Shown here piece after piece: positions 26,294 to 37,800 of a stretch of 64,000 nt of DNA. Every line of letters starts with the position of its first letter. Position 1 is the stretch's first letter. The translations under genes were made by a program, and so were the position numbers. The DNA lies in the NCBI RefSeq assembly GCF_000317025.1, contig NC_019689.1, forward strand, positions 3,015,501 to 3,079,500, read 5' to 3'. Under the pieces are notes generated by a model. That model had not been told where the DNA came from. It did no database searches and was given only the letters and a program-made list of their open reading frames with translations. The stretch comes from Pleurocapsa sp. PCC 7327. Lineage in GTDB: Bacteria > Cyanobacteriota > Cyanobacteriia > Cyanobacteriales > Microcystaceae.

Positions 26294-27055
26294 ATGAGTA
26301 AACTGCCAGCAATCACTGCTTTTTTCTGGATTATGAAAATATGCGCTACCACCTTGGGAGAAACAGCAGGAGACCTTTTATCGATGACCCTAAATGTGGG
26401 CTATGCGATTAGCTCTACGATCTTGATTGGAGTGTTTTTAGCAACGCTTGTGACTCAATTGGTGTCGAAAAGCTATAACCCATTACTTTATTGGACTGTC
26501 ATCCTTTCTACCAGTACGGCTGGTACAACTATGTCAGATTTCATGGATCGCACTTTAAAACTGGGCTACGCTACGGGGTCTATGATTTTAGTCACTCTCC
26601 TTTTAATTATGTTGGCATTTTGGAAATTTAGTGTTGGATCTTTATCTGTTACTAACATCAAAACGCCTAAAGTTGAAATTCTTTATTGGACAACAATTCT
26701 ATTTTCCAATACTTTGGGAACTGCCTTGGGTGACTTCCTAGCCGATACTTCTGGACTTGGATTTGTAGGAGGAGCAATGCTAATTTCTGGTTTGCTTGCC
26801 CTAGTATTGGTAGCGCACTATTTTACCGAATTTTCCTCAGTCATGTTGTTTTGGATTGCATTTGTCCTCACCCGACCTTTTGGTGCAACATTCGGAGATG
26901 TTCTGACAAAATCTCACGAAAAAGGTGGTCTTGCTTTTGGTACAATCGGCTCATCGCTAGTTCTTGCATCGATACTCGGAGTTTGTATCCTGTTCACCAC
27001 TTTAAAGCAGAGAAGACTACTCGCAGCTAGGGTTTCTAACGACGAACGATATTAG
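26294..27055 (+). CDS. COG4705-type membrane protein, paralogue 2
   Basis: 253 residues, same architecture as the preceding gene: TLGETAGDLL, TAGTTMSDFM, TLGTALGDFL and PFGATFGDVL mark four repeats. Identity to paralogue 1 is moderate, pointing to an old tandem duplication. Ribosome-binding site AGGAG. The stop codon is followed in the same frame by the start of a PAP2 phosphatase remnant. The intergenic 26071-26293 shows nothing recognisable. Confidence 0.8.
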   Translation: MSKLPAITAFFWIMKICATTLGETAGDLLSMTLNVGYAISSTILIGVFLATLVTQLVSKSYNPLLYWTVILSTSTAGTTMSDFMDRTLKLGYATGSMILVTLLLIMLAFWKFSVGSLSVTNIKTPKVEILYWTTILFSNTLGTALGDFLADTSGLGFVGGAMLISGLLALVLVAHYFTEFSSVMLFWIAFVLTRPFGATFGDVLTKSHEKGGLAFGTIGSSLVLASILGVCILFTTLKQRRLLAARVSNDERY

Positions 27056-27246
27056 AGCGACTACGATCGTTTTCTTTCAGCTTTTTGGCTGCGTCAAATA
27101 CATCCTCGTTTAACATCTTTGATAGCCACACTTGGGATTTTTGGACTAGCTATCTGTTTACTAATTTTATTTGTCGTCGCAAAATTTTCTGAAGAGGTAC
27201 TAGAGAAAGAAACATTTGCCTTCGATAAACCCCGTCCCCAACTTTA
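27056..27246 (+). pseudogene. N-terminal remnant of a PAP2-type phosphatase
   Basis: 63 codons with no start: WLRQIHPRLTSLIATLGIFG, then a hydrophobic helix and AKFSEEVLEKETFAFDK, the usual N-terminus of cyanobacterial PAP2 phosphatases. The catalytic KxxxxxxRP...PSGH...SRxxxxxHxxxD motifs are missing. The reading frame is that of the upstream gene, separated only by its stop. Confidence 0.6.
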
Positions 27247-27323
27247 AACTCGATTAATAGTAGAAAAATCTTAGAGTTTTCCTAGCGGTCATGCTCTTGG
27301 ATCGTTGGTTATGATTAACTCCA

Positions 27324-27354
27324 GTGAGTTCTATGTTTGAAAAACATAGCTCAC
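27324..27354. terminator. Hairpin between convergent genes
   Basis: Stem GTGAG-TT-CTATGTTT with loop GAA and AAACATAG-CTCAC. Located between the PAP2 remnant (+) and the kinase gene (-); may end transcripts from either side, although no T run is adjacent. Confidence 0.4.
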
Positions 27355-27414
27355 CATTGTTTCTATGAGCCTACAACAACGCTTTAAGCTTGTCGTCGGC
27401 TTGAGAAAGACCTA

Positions 27415-28650
27415 TTAACCAACTGCTGGAAGGCGTACCTCAAAACAGCTACCAATCCCAACTTGGCTAGTGACAACAATTTCTCCTTGATGTTGCAAAA
27501 CAATTGCTTGCGCGATCGCCAGTCCCAATCCCGATCCTCCATTCGCGTAGAAACGCGCTTTATCTGCCCGCCAAAACCTTTCAAAAATTAGTGGGAGATG
27601 CTCTGGTGCGATACCAATTCCTGTATCTTTTACCTTAATAATTAACTGAGAACCAAACCGATCGGCTATAATTTCAATCGTGCCTTTTTCTGGCGTATAG
27701 GAAATAGCATTTTGAATTAAGTTAGTAAATAAGTGTATTAATTGAACTGCATCACCCATTAAGTATAAATCTTTAGTTAGTTGCGTTTTAAATTGAATTG
27801 TTTTTGCCTCCGTCTGAATTCTATAGAGTTGTAATAAATCCTCTAGAATTGATGTTAAATTAACAAGCTGCCAATCTTGACACTGAATTTTATCGGTACG
27901 CGCTAACAAGAGTAAATCTTCGGTCAGTCGAGTCATTTGCTTAGTAGCACTGGCGATCGCTTCAAATTTTTCTTTATCCGTTTCTCTAATTCCTTCTGAA
28001 TATTTTAGAGCGACTGCTGCATTACTTTTAACTGCCATTAAGGGACTACGGAGTTCGTGAGAAGCATCGGCAGTAAACTGTTTTAAACGTTGAAAACTTT
28101 CCTCGATTGGCTGCATCGCTTGACGAGTTAAAATAACCCCTCCGATACAGCTAAAAATCAAAGCAATAATAACTCCACTACCTAAACCTAAATCTAATTT
28201 TCGCAAAGTTTCATCAAATTCTTCTAGAGACTGGCTTACTCTTATATAGCCAACTAATTCACCATTTTCACTTTCAATAATAGGTAATGTAACTGCTATA
28301 ATCCGAACTTTTCCTGACTGAGTTTGTACCGATTGACTAGCAGAAAAAGGTAAATCTATAAAATATTTTCCTTGCTGTGATATTAACTTACCTCGCGGCT
28401 CAAACCACTGCAAGGAGCGATCGTTATTTATTAGTTCTTTGACGGAGAGATCGCTTTCAATTTTTAGCTGCTCGTCTTCTGCCTCACTACTAGCAGCTAC
28501 TCCTTGTCCTAAAGCTATTAATTTATCTGTTGTTTGTTGCGCCAAACTGCGAGTGAAGACTACTCGAACGCCAATAGCAAAAATGCCTAAAATTGATGCC
28601 AATACCAGCAGATAAGATCTCAGTAATCGATGCTGGATTTTCTTAAACAT
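27415..28650 (-). CDS. Sensor histidine kinase (RppB/NrsS-like)
   Basis: 411 residues. One helix near the N-terminus (about 10-30), an extracytoplasmic sensor region to about 150, a second helix (about 160-180), then HisKA with phospho-accepting DASHELRSPL and HATPase with NLIQNAISYTP (N box), DTGIGI (G1) and GSGLGLAIAQ (G2). The architecture matches cyanobacterial metal or redox sensors of the RppB/NrsS/ManS group; the signal is unknown. It lies 27 bp downstream of its response regulator and near two membrane proteins it may control. Confidence 0.88.
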   Translation of the reverse strand: MFKKIQHRLLRSYLLVLASILGIFAIGVRVVFTRSLAQQTTDKLIALGQGVAASSEAEDEQLKIESDLSVKELINNDRSLQWFEPRGKLISQQGKYFIDLPFSASQSVQTQSGKVRIIAVTLPIIESENGELVGYIRVSQSLEEFDETLRKLDLGLGSGVIIALIFSCIGGVILTRQAMQPIEESFQRLKQFTADASHELRSPLMAVKSNAAVALKYSEGIRETDKEKFEAIASATKQMTRLTEDLLLLARTDKIQCQDWQLVNLTSILEDLLQLYRIQTEAKTIQFKTQLTKDLYLMGDAVQLIHLFTNLIQNAISYTPEKGTIEIIADRFGSQLIIKVKDTGIGIAPEHLPLIFERFWRADKARFYANGGSGLGLAIAQAIVLQHQGEIVVTSQVGIGSCFEVRLPAVG

Positions 28651-28677
28651 AATTGGATTAATTACTAACTATTAGAC

Positions 28678-29355
28678 TTAAGAGTCTAGTTTCAAGCGAT
28701 AACCAATTCCATAAACAGTCTCGATAAAATTTTCTGGACTTCCGGCTGCTTTTAATTTATTACGCAAATTAGTAATGTGTGTTCTGATGGTTCCTTCTCC
28801 AGAAGATTTATCAAAATCCCAAAATTTATCTAAAATTGCCGATCGCGTTAAAACTTGAGTGGGATTCCGCATAAAATATTCTAAAATGATGTATTCTTTG
28901 GGCGTTAAAGATATAACATTTCCTGCATAAGTAACACTACAAGAACTTGGATCGATTTGTAAATTGCCGTGTTTTAATAATGACGGCTTTGTTTCTGAAC
29001 TTCGCCGCGACAAGGCTCTCATTCTAGCCGCTAATTCATCTAATTCAAATGGTTTTACTAAGTAATCATCAGCCCCGGCATAGAGTCCGATAACTTTATC
29101 TGAGGTAGTATCTTTGGCAGTTAGCATCAAAATAAGAGCATGAAATTTAGCAGAACGTAAACGCTTACATAAAGTAATTCCATTTAATTTAGGTAGCATT
29201 AAATCTAATAAAATTAGATCGTAATCCGCCGATTGAGCGTATTCCCATCCTTCGATTCCATCCCTAGCAATATCGACAACATGATTCTGATGTTTTAAAT
29301 CTTCTGCTAAAGGTTTGGCAATGCGCTCGTCATCTTCAACTATTAAAATTCTCAT
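28678..29355 (-). CDS. OmpR-family response regulator (RppA-like)
   Basis: 225 residues: receiver with EDDERIAK, phospho-acceptor Asp in ILLDLMLPKLNG, Thr in MLTAKD and Lys in DDYLVKPF; then a winged-helix DNA-binding domain with LTPKEYIILEYFMRNP and TIRTHITNLRNKLKAAG. First gene of a two-gene operon with the kinase at 27415-28650. Likely binds direct repeats such as those at 25171-25191. Confidence 0.9.
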   Translation of the reverse strand: MRILIVEDDERIAKPLAEDLKHQNHVVDIARDGIEGWEYAQSADYDLILLDLMLPKLNGITLCKRLRSAKFHALILMLTAKDTTSDKVIGLYAGADDYLVKPFELDELAARMRALSRRSSETKPSLLKHGNLQIDPSSCSVTYAGNVISLTPKEYIILEYFMRNPTQVLTRSAILDKFWDFDKSSGEGTIRTHITNLRNKLKAAGSPENFIETVYGIGYRLKLDS

Positions 29356-29447
29356 CTTAGCGGTTTAGAGATAATCGTGATAACTCTTTAATTTATTCTA
29401 GTGATGGTATGGAGTTAGGTGTTTTAGTTGTCAGTGGGCAGGGCACT

Positions 29448-29978
29448 TTAACCTGAAATAGGCACTTTCTCGAATACTGCTGTCTCCGGTACTATCAGAT
29501 CGATCGTTTGGACTTCTTCCGGGATGAACAGCCATACATAACCATCAGCCGATGCTCCTTTTTTGATAAGGCCCATGGAGATGTATGTAGTGGAACGCTC
29601 AATTCTGCCTGAACGATCTATCTCCGTACCGTCCCTCCGAGCCTTTTCCCTTGCCGCCTTGTCAACCACATAATCGTAGGATTCATAGCGTTCGCTGGTT
29701 TCAGGATTTCGTGCTATTGTTTGGTTTGGGGAAATTATATTGGTCATATTGCCTCTAAGGTTACGAACCCGCATTTGGACATTCACAATATTTCGCTTCC
29801 CGTCATCTGGATTTTGAATCCGCTTGACAGACAATAGTTCGACTTGCGCCCTATCTTTAAATGCGTATTGCACAAACTGACCGGGCTGAATTTCAGTGTT
29901 CGCCTGTTGGCTAGCTTCAGTTGTCGGAACAGTAAGTGAACTAACTGTTTGCTGAGCTTGCGGTGATTGGTGACCCAA
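29448..29978 (-). CDS. Hypothetical protein, DUF4352-like, possibly 5'-truncated
   Basis: Up to 176 residues, starting with a TTG codon in this frame; no better start is present and no signal peptide is seen. The body (AQVELLSVKRIQNPDDGKRNI through a beta-rich DGYVWLFIPEEVQTIDLIVP) resembles DUF4352-type extracytoplasmic beta domains. Such domains normally follow a lipoprotein or membrane anchor, which is absent here, so the 5' end may be lost. Function unknown. Confidence 0.5.
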   Translation of the reverse strand: MGHQSPQAQQTVSSLTVPTTEASQQANTEIQPGQFVQYAFKDRAQVELLSVKRIQNPDDGKRNIVNVQMRVRNLRGNMTNIISPNQTIARNPETSERYESYDYVVDKAAREKARRDGTEIDRSGRIERSTTYISMGLIKKGASADGYVWLFIPEEVQTIDLIVPETAVFEKVPISG

Positions 29979-30314
29979 AATGATTTCTCTTCGTTATCTA
30001 ATCCCACGATTTTCGCGATCGCTGACAATGTTTTCCTTTTTATGTCACTTTTAGAAGATGTTGTTCATTCTACTCTCCCAGAGTGACAGAAGCAATATAG
30101 GGGTTTAGACAGTCAATTTACGGATACCAATTTATCCCAGCTAGATAGCAGAGGCGATCGCTAGCGGCATCGTTAGAGTATATTTGGCAAAAAGGACTCT
30201 CATGAAGTTTGAAACCTGAGAATCTTTTTGTACGTCCTTCTGACTTAATGTATTTGAGATTGGGAACTAATCTTTTAATCTAGAGTTGCAGCCGTTTCAA
30301 CAGGAACAACGACC

Positions 30315-32210
30315 GTGAAAGTTTACTGGCTACTACTGAGTTTCTTAAGCCTATTTCTCTTTGCTTCTCCCGCTGAAGCGGGAAGGCTTTTATTCTGGCG
30401 CTTCGAGTCCAAGCAAAGCCGACTGATTTTTAGCACGGACGAGAGAGTCCAACCGAGGGCGCAACTCGTTGCCAATCCTACCCGCGTGGTAATCGACTTG
30501 CCAGGGATTACGCTAGGTCGTCCCAGCATCAAACAGGCATTCGGCGGGTACATCAGCAGCGTGCGAGTCGGTCAGTTTGACGCTCAGACAACTCGCTTGG
30601 TCATTGAATTAGCCGCAGGGTACACTGTCGATCCCCAACGAGTTAGAATTCGAGGCTTATCGCCGACTCAGTGGACGGTAGACTTACCGACTCCTCAACG
30701 AGTGAGCTATAATACAGCGCCGAACCCGCCAGCTTCCCAAGTTCCTAGCACTCCATCTCAGCCTGCGGTGAGATATGTCTCCCTCCCCGTAGCTGCTCCG
30801 AAACAGGTCGATTCTACGGATTTTCAGGTTACGCGCAACGGCTTATTCATTCGCCTCGATAGCGACGGCGACAACAGCAAGATTAAAATTAAACGCAGCC
30901 GCGATCGCTCCTCGATCGAAGTTGTCCTTGCCGATGCGACGCTTCCGCCCAGCTTGGCTTCGCAAACCTTACCCGTCAATAGTTATGGAGTCAGGGACAT
31001 TCAATTTGCCCAGACATCTACCTCCCCTCCCTCCGCCCGCATTACGCTCAATGTAGACAAAGAGAGCCAGGATTGGCAAGCCATCTACAGCCGGTTTGGG
31101 GGCTTGGTACTGATGCCGAGAGGCGGAGCGAGTTCGTTCTCTAACAGTAGAGTCTCGCCAATTTCAAGCGAAGAGAAAAACGACGATTCTGACTCCGACT
31201 CCGAAGTCGCGATCGTTGAGTCGTTGGAAGTGGAAGACGACAATGAGTTAAGGATTCGAGCCGATCGCGAAGTCAACGGAACTGGAAGCTGGAATCGTCA
31301 AGAGCTGGCTTACGAAATTAGGATTCCCAATGCCAAACTCCCCGAAGAATTTCCAGAACCTCAGTTGGATAGAAATGGTCCGATTTACGAGATTAAGCTT
31401 CGCGAGGAAAGCACTGGCGAAGTCGTCATCCTTGTTAAGCCAGCTCTCGGCGTTCGATTCGAGCAACTCGATCGCGCCGACAATCGTACCCTGGCGCTAC
31501 AAATGACTCAGCGGCAGAGCGCCTATAGCCCTCGGACATCTAACTCTAGAGCGCCTAATGATTTTAACTATAATGACTCTGCGCCCATCAATATTCCCGT
31601 TCCTCCACCCGAAAACTTGCTGCCATCTACCGACAATTCCCGCTCCGCAGTCACGCCCGTCGCTCCGCGAACGGGAACGCTAGTCGTTATCGATCCGGGG
31701 CACGGCGGCAAAGATCCAGGCGCGATCGGCATCGGTGGCTTGCGCGAGACAGATGTCGTCCTCTCTATTTCCAAAGATGTCGCTCAATTTCTAGAGCAAC
31801 GGGGGGTGCGAGTCTTAATGACCCGCAATAGCGATTATTTCGTCAGCCTTCAAGGACGTGCTGAGATGGCGAATCGAGCGCGAGGGACGATTTTTGTCAG
31901 CATTCATGCCAATGCCATCGGCGGGAATCGCTCCGACGTCAACGGACTGGAAGTTTACTACTTCGGCGATCGCACTCTAGCACAAGCAATTCACAGCAGC
32001 ATCCTGCGAACGGTTAACGTAAGCGATCGCGGCGTTAGGCGAGCCAGATTTTACGTCCTCAGAAAAACGAGCATGCCAGCTGCTTTGGTAGAAACCGGTT
32101 ACGTTACTGGGGTTCAAGATGCAGCCAATCTGAGAAATTCAGCTTACCAGCGTCAAATGGCAGAAGCGATCGCGAGAGGAATTATAAACTATCTTCAAAA
32201 TAAATACTAA
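30315..32210 (+). CDS. amiC: N-acetylmuramoyl-L-alanine amidase with AMIN domains
   Basis: Periplasmic zinc amidase that cleaves septal peptidoglycan. GTG start; signal peptide (MKVYWLLLSFLSLFLFASPAEA). AMIN domain at about 25-110 (ARLVIELAAGY region), a second AMIN-like stretch at about 165-260, an acidic Ser/Asp linker, then Amidase_3 at about 445-630 with VIDPGHGGKDPGAIG, FVSIHANA and PAALVETGY. Cyanobacterial AmiC homologues also drill cell-cell nanopores in filamentous species. Length 631 is typical. Confidence 0.93.
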   Translation: MKVYWLLLSFLSLFLFASPAEAGRLLFWRFESKQSRLIFSTDERVQPRAQLVANPTRVVIDLPGITLGRPSIKQAFGGYISSVRVGQFDAQTTRLVIELAAGYTVDPQRVRIRGLSPTQWTVDLPTPQRVSYNTAPNPPASQVPSTPSQPAVRYVSLPVAAPKQVDSTDFQVTRNGLFIRLDSDGDNSKIKIKRSRDRSSIEVVLADATLPPSLASQTLPVNSYGVRDIQFAQTSTSPPSARITLNVDKESQDWQAIYSRFGGLVLMPRGGASSFSNSRVSPISSEEKNDDSDSDSEVAIVESLEVEDDNELRIRADREVNGTGSWNRQELAYEIRIPNAKLPEEFPEPQLDRNGPIYEIKLREESTGEVVILVKPALGVRFEQLDRADNRTLALQMTQRQSAYSPRTSNSRAPNDFNYNDSAPINIPVPPPENLLPSTDNSRSAVTPVAPRTGTLVVIDPGHGGKDPGAIGIGGLRETDVVLSISKDVAQFLEQRGVRVLMTRNSDYFVSLQGRAEMANRARGTIFVSIHANAIGGNRSDVNGLEVYYFGDRTLAQAIHSSILRTVNVSDRGVRRARFYVLRKTSMPAALVETGYVTGVQDAANLRNSAYQRQMAEAIARGIINYLQNKY

Positions 32211-32388
32211 TGCCATTTAACTGAATTTTTGCTAAAAATGAAGAAGTTACAAACAATTAACCAGAGTTTGTGGAAAAGTTTGTCGCTTTTTTACAATTAA
32301 ATGAGATAACTGCATTTACTTGACCAATTGTTCGCCATTGAACGGTCAAAATTATCCTTTACTCGATTTACAAATATCTTCTCTATCC

Positions 32389-33225
32389 ATGAGAGAATCT
32401 CAATATAGCCAAATTGGCATTTTTGATAGTGGTGTGGGTGGGTTAACGGTTTTAAAGGAGCTTTACCAACAGCTTCCCAATGAGTCGATTCTCTATTTTG
32501 CAGATACTGCTCGACTGCCTTACGGCAATCGTTCCCCAGAAGAAATAACACAGTTTGTCCGAGAAATCCTAACCTGGATGGCCGACCGAGGGGTCAAAAT
32601 GGTCATCATGGCCTGTAACACTAGCTCGGCTTTGGCATTAGAAACCGTTCAATCGGAGTTTCACTTGCCAATTTTAGGTTTGATTTTGCCCGGTGCTCGC
32701 GCTGCCGTTCAAAAAGGTCGGCGCATTGGCGTAATTTCTACTCCAGCAACAGCAGCGAGCAATGCTTATCTCAATGCCGTTAAGGAAATCGATCCGACCG
32801 CAGCAGTCTGGCAAGTCGGCTGTCCGGAATTTGTTCCCCTGATCGAGCAAAACCGCATTCGCGATCCTTATACCAAAAAAGTCGCCACGAAGTATTTAGA
32901 ACCTTTACTGGCACGACAAATCGATACGCTGATTTACGGATGTACTCATTATCCGCACCTAGAATCCCTACTTCAAGAAATCTTACCTAGTAGGGTAAGA
33001 CTCATCGATCCGGCTAAATACGTCGTTACAGCTGCCGAGCAAGAATTAGAAATTTTGGGTCTCAAAAGCTCTTGTCTGCCGCTGCCAACTCGTTTCTGCG
33101 TCAGCGGCTCCCCAGAAAAGTTCGCGCAAGCTTCGCGACCCTGGCTTGGTTACGTTCCTGTAGTCGAGCAAGTTAGCCTGCCAGCGATCGCAGCGCCAAC
33201 CATTTCCCTAGAAACGCTTGAATAA
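32389..33225 (+). CDS. murI: Glutamate racemase
   Basis: Interconverts L- and D-glutamate for peptidoglycan. Motifs: IGIFDSGVGGLTVLKEL, ACNTSSALALE with the first catalytic Cys, and YGCTHYPHLES with the second. The start is set at MRESQYS, 23 codons inside a longer open frame, because family proteins begin just before IGIFDSG. 278 residues, normal. It follows amiC on the same strand, a fitting cell-wall pair. Confidence 0.94.
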   Translation: MRESQYSQIGIFDSGVGGLTVLKELYQQLPNESILYFADTARLPYGNRSPEEITQFVREILTWMADRGVKMVIMACNTSSALALETVQSEFHLPILGLILPGARAAVQKGRRIGVISTPATAASNAYLNAVKEIDPTAAVWQVGCPEFVPLIEQNRIRDPYTKKVATKYLEPLLARQIDTLIYGCTHYPHLESLLQEILPSRVRLIDPAKYVVTAAEQELEILGLKSSCLPLPTRFCVSGSPEKFAQASRPWLGYVPVVEQVSLPAIAAPTISLETLE

Positions 33226-33422
33226 AATACAGTCGATAGTTAGTAAAAACAGCGGCACTTTGGCTTGCACTTCCCACTAACTAATGGTTGCTCAAGTTAG
33301 TTTTGAGGATCTGGTTAGGAGAATTTTGGATTTTAGATTTTGGAGAATTGTCTACTTCTCATTTCCAACAAGTTGACAAACTACTAATCACTGGTCACGA
33401 CTATCCGATAATGCTAAATTGA

Positions 33423-34742
<1,320 letters not shown>

Positions 34743-34773
34743 TTATTCCAGTCAAGTCCGATAAAAATAAACT

Positions 34774-34807
34774 AATCTCCAACTAAGCTTGGTTGGAGAT
34801 TTTTTTA
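34774..34807 (+). terminator. Terminator after ahcY
   Basis: Stem AATCTCCAAC / GTTGGAGATT with a short loop and a run of T; 32 bases after the ahcY stop. It also separates ahcY from the convergent exporter gene. Confidence 0.85.
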
Positions 34808-34850
34808 ACTTTTATACGAACGCCGTCAAGCTAGGCGGGGTCAGTAAATT

Positions 34851-37800
34851 TCAACTCACGATCGCTAGTTGTTGCTGGTTGAGATAGTAATACGCACCGC
34901 GCTGAGCCATTAATTCATTGTGGGTGCCGCTTTCGACGAGTACGCCGCGATCGAGTACGAGAATGAGGTCGGCATTGCGGACTGTCGAGAGACGATGGGC
35001 AATGACTAAAGTTGTCTGGTTTCTGAGAATGGTATTCAGATTGGTTTGAATGATTCGCTCCGATTCGGCATCGAGATTGCTAGTTGCTTCGTCTAAAATC
35101 AGCAGGCGAGGATTGCCCAAAAGAGCGCGAGCAATTGCGAGTCGCTGTCTCTGTCCGCCGGAGAGATTTCCGCCTCCCTCGCCGATATGAGTTTCGTATT
35201 TGAGCGGGAGATCGTCAATAAAGCGATCGGCTCCTGCTAGTCTAGCAGCTTGTTGAATCTCTTCCATCGTTGATTCTGGATGAGCGACGCTGATATTTTC
35301 TCGAATCGTTCCCCCAAATAGAAACGTGTTCTGATCGACAACACCAACCTGCTTGCGCAGCGATCGCAATGAAACATTGGTGACGTCGTAACCGTCGATC
35401 CAGATTTTGCCCTCTGTAGGCTGATAAAGACCCAAAATTAGCTTGGCGAGGGTTGTTTTCCCAGAACCACTGCAACCGACAAGCGCTACCGTCTGCCCCG
35501 GCTGAATTTCAAAACTCAGATTTTCTAGCGTATTGGTATCACTTTCTGAAGTGTAACGAAAAGTCACCTGCTCGAAGCGAATGTGACCTTGGATGGGAGG
35601 TAAAGACGGGCGAGTTGACAACTGCTGCAAATTCTCTTCCGGTTCGGCTTCGATAACATCGTTGATTCGTTCTACGGCAATGACTATCTCTTGAAATTCA
35701 TTCCACAGATCGATCAGCCGTCTAAAGGGATCGATAACATTGTCTAGCAGCATATTAAATGCAACTAACTGTCCGATGGTCAGTTGATTCTGAATAACCT
35801 GCCAAACTCCGAATATTAAAATGACTCTAGAAAGCATCGTTTCGATTAACGAGCTAGAGAAAACGATCCGTTCTAGGATAAGCTGCCCGGAAAAGAAAAC
35901 TTTAACCGCTTTGTTAAATAGCTCCTCCCAATGCCAGCGCACGGTTCGCTCGATTCCCATCGATTTAACCGTCCTAATCCCCGTCAATGCTTCGATCAAA
36001 TAGCTGCTCTCGCCAGTTTTGGCATTAAAAATTTCGCGAGAGACGCGCTGGAGAAAAGGCGTAGCAAATACTGCCAAAAAGACGAAAAAAGGTACGATGA
36101 GCAGCGCCAGCATTGCCATCTGCCAGCTGTACCAGAACATCAGTCCCACGTAGATAAAGACAGTCAACGAATCTAGCAAAAGCGTCAGTGCTTCGCCCGT
36201 CAAAAAACGTCGAATCTTACGATTTTCTTCGATGCGAGAGGTAATATCTCCTACGTAACGAGACTCAAAATAGGAGAGGGGCAAGCGTAAGGTATGGTTG
36301 ATAAAACCGACAATGAGAGCCAAATCGACTCGATTGGCGGTGTGATCGATGAGATATCGTCGCAAGCTTGACATAATGACGTGAAACAGGCTAAAGAGCA
36401 GCAAACCCGCTCCTATCGCTGTTAGAGTCAATGTGCTGCGTTCCACCACCACGCGGTCTAAGAGTAACTGGGTGAATAGAGGGATAACCAGTCCAAAAAC
36501 TTGAATGGCAATAGACGCGATCGCGATCTCAAGCAGAACTAACCAATGGGGTTTGAGTAGTTCCAAGAACTTCCAGAAGTTGTGTTCGGCTTCTGGGGCA
36601 TCTTTCAGTAAGGCAGTGGGTCGCAATAGCAGCGTGTAACCAGCCCAACCATCGAGAAACTCTTTATGGGTGAGAATGCGCCGCCCGATCGCGGGGTCGG
36701 CTACGATAACGCGATCGCAGGTTATCTTATAAACAACGATGTAGTGAGAATTTTCCCAATGAACGATTGCAGGTAGCTCTTGCTCGGCTAGACTTTTCAA
36801 ATCGGCTTTGACGGGTCGAGGAGAAAAGCCCATGCTTTCTGCCGCCGCCATCAAACCCTGAAGCGACGTACCATCGCGCTCAACCTTGGCAATGCTACGT
36901 AATTGGTTGATACTAAAGTGTTTGCCCCAAAAGCGACCAACCATGACCAAACAAGCAACCCCACAGTCGCTAGCGCTTTGTTGCTCGTAGAATGGATAGC
37001 GACGGGTAACTTGTTGCCACCATTGACTAATTTTTACGGTAGGGCTGGGAAAATAGACTTTATGGTGCGATTTAGAGATATATTTTCGCCTATGCTCTAT
37101 GCTGCTCGCTCTAGGAGGAGTTAGGTTGGCTAAAAGAGTTTTTTTCACGTCATTTGACGCTTTGGACTCCGACAAACGCTCTCGCAATACCTGCCAGTGA
37201 GAGAGAGAAAGGGTATATAGTTCGGTTGGTTGAGTGACTTGCCAACTGCCATGCTCGATTAATTCGGAAAGATTGTAAATTGTACCAGGAGTCAGTCTCT
37301 GTCCTGAGGAATGCAGCAGTTCTCCTCGGCGAAGCAGCCAAAATTGGCAATATTTGAAGAGAGAAGCCCGAAGTTGACCTGCCTCTAGCTGATGCCTCTC
37401 CAACAAAGACAGCATTTTCATCAACCCTTGCCGGGACAAGTTCAATTGGGAAGCTGCCCTATAATGATTCAGCAGTAGCTCTCGAAGTATTGCTTGGCGA
37501 TTGAAGCGTTCCACAATGGCAGGATACTTACGAGTCAGCGTTTGCAAAAACTTGCCGTCGAGATAACCCAGCTTTAAATTTATCGAAGCTCTTACACAAT
37601 GTGGCGTAAAAATCTCTTCTGGAAATAACGTTAACTCGCCAAATGATGTTCCTGCTTCGAGAGAAACAATGAGATTATCCGCACTATCTAATAGTCTGGC
37701 TTTTCCCTCAACAATGAGATAAATCCCTCCAGAAGCATCTGTAGACTGCCAAACGAGTTGACCCGCAGTTGGCTCTAAGATTGTCAGATTCTTCAAGCAG

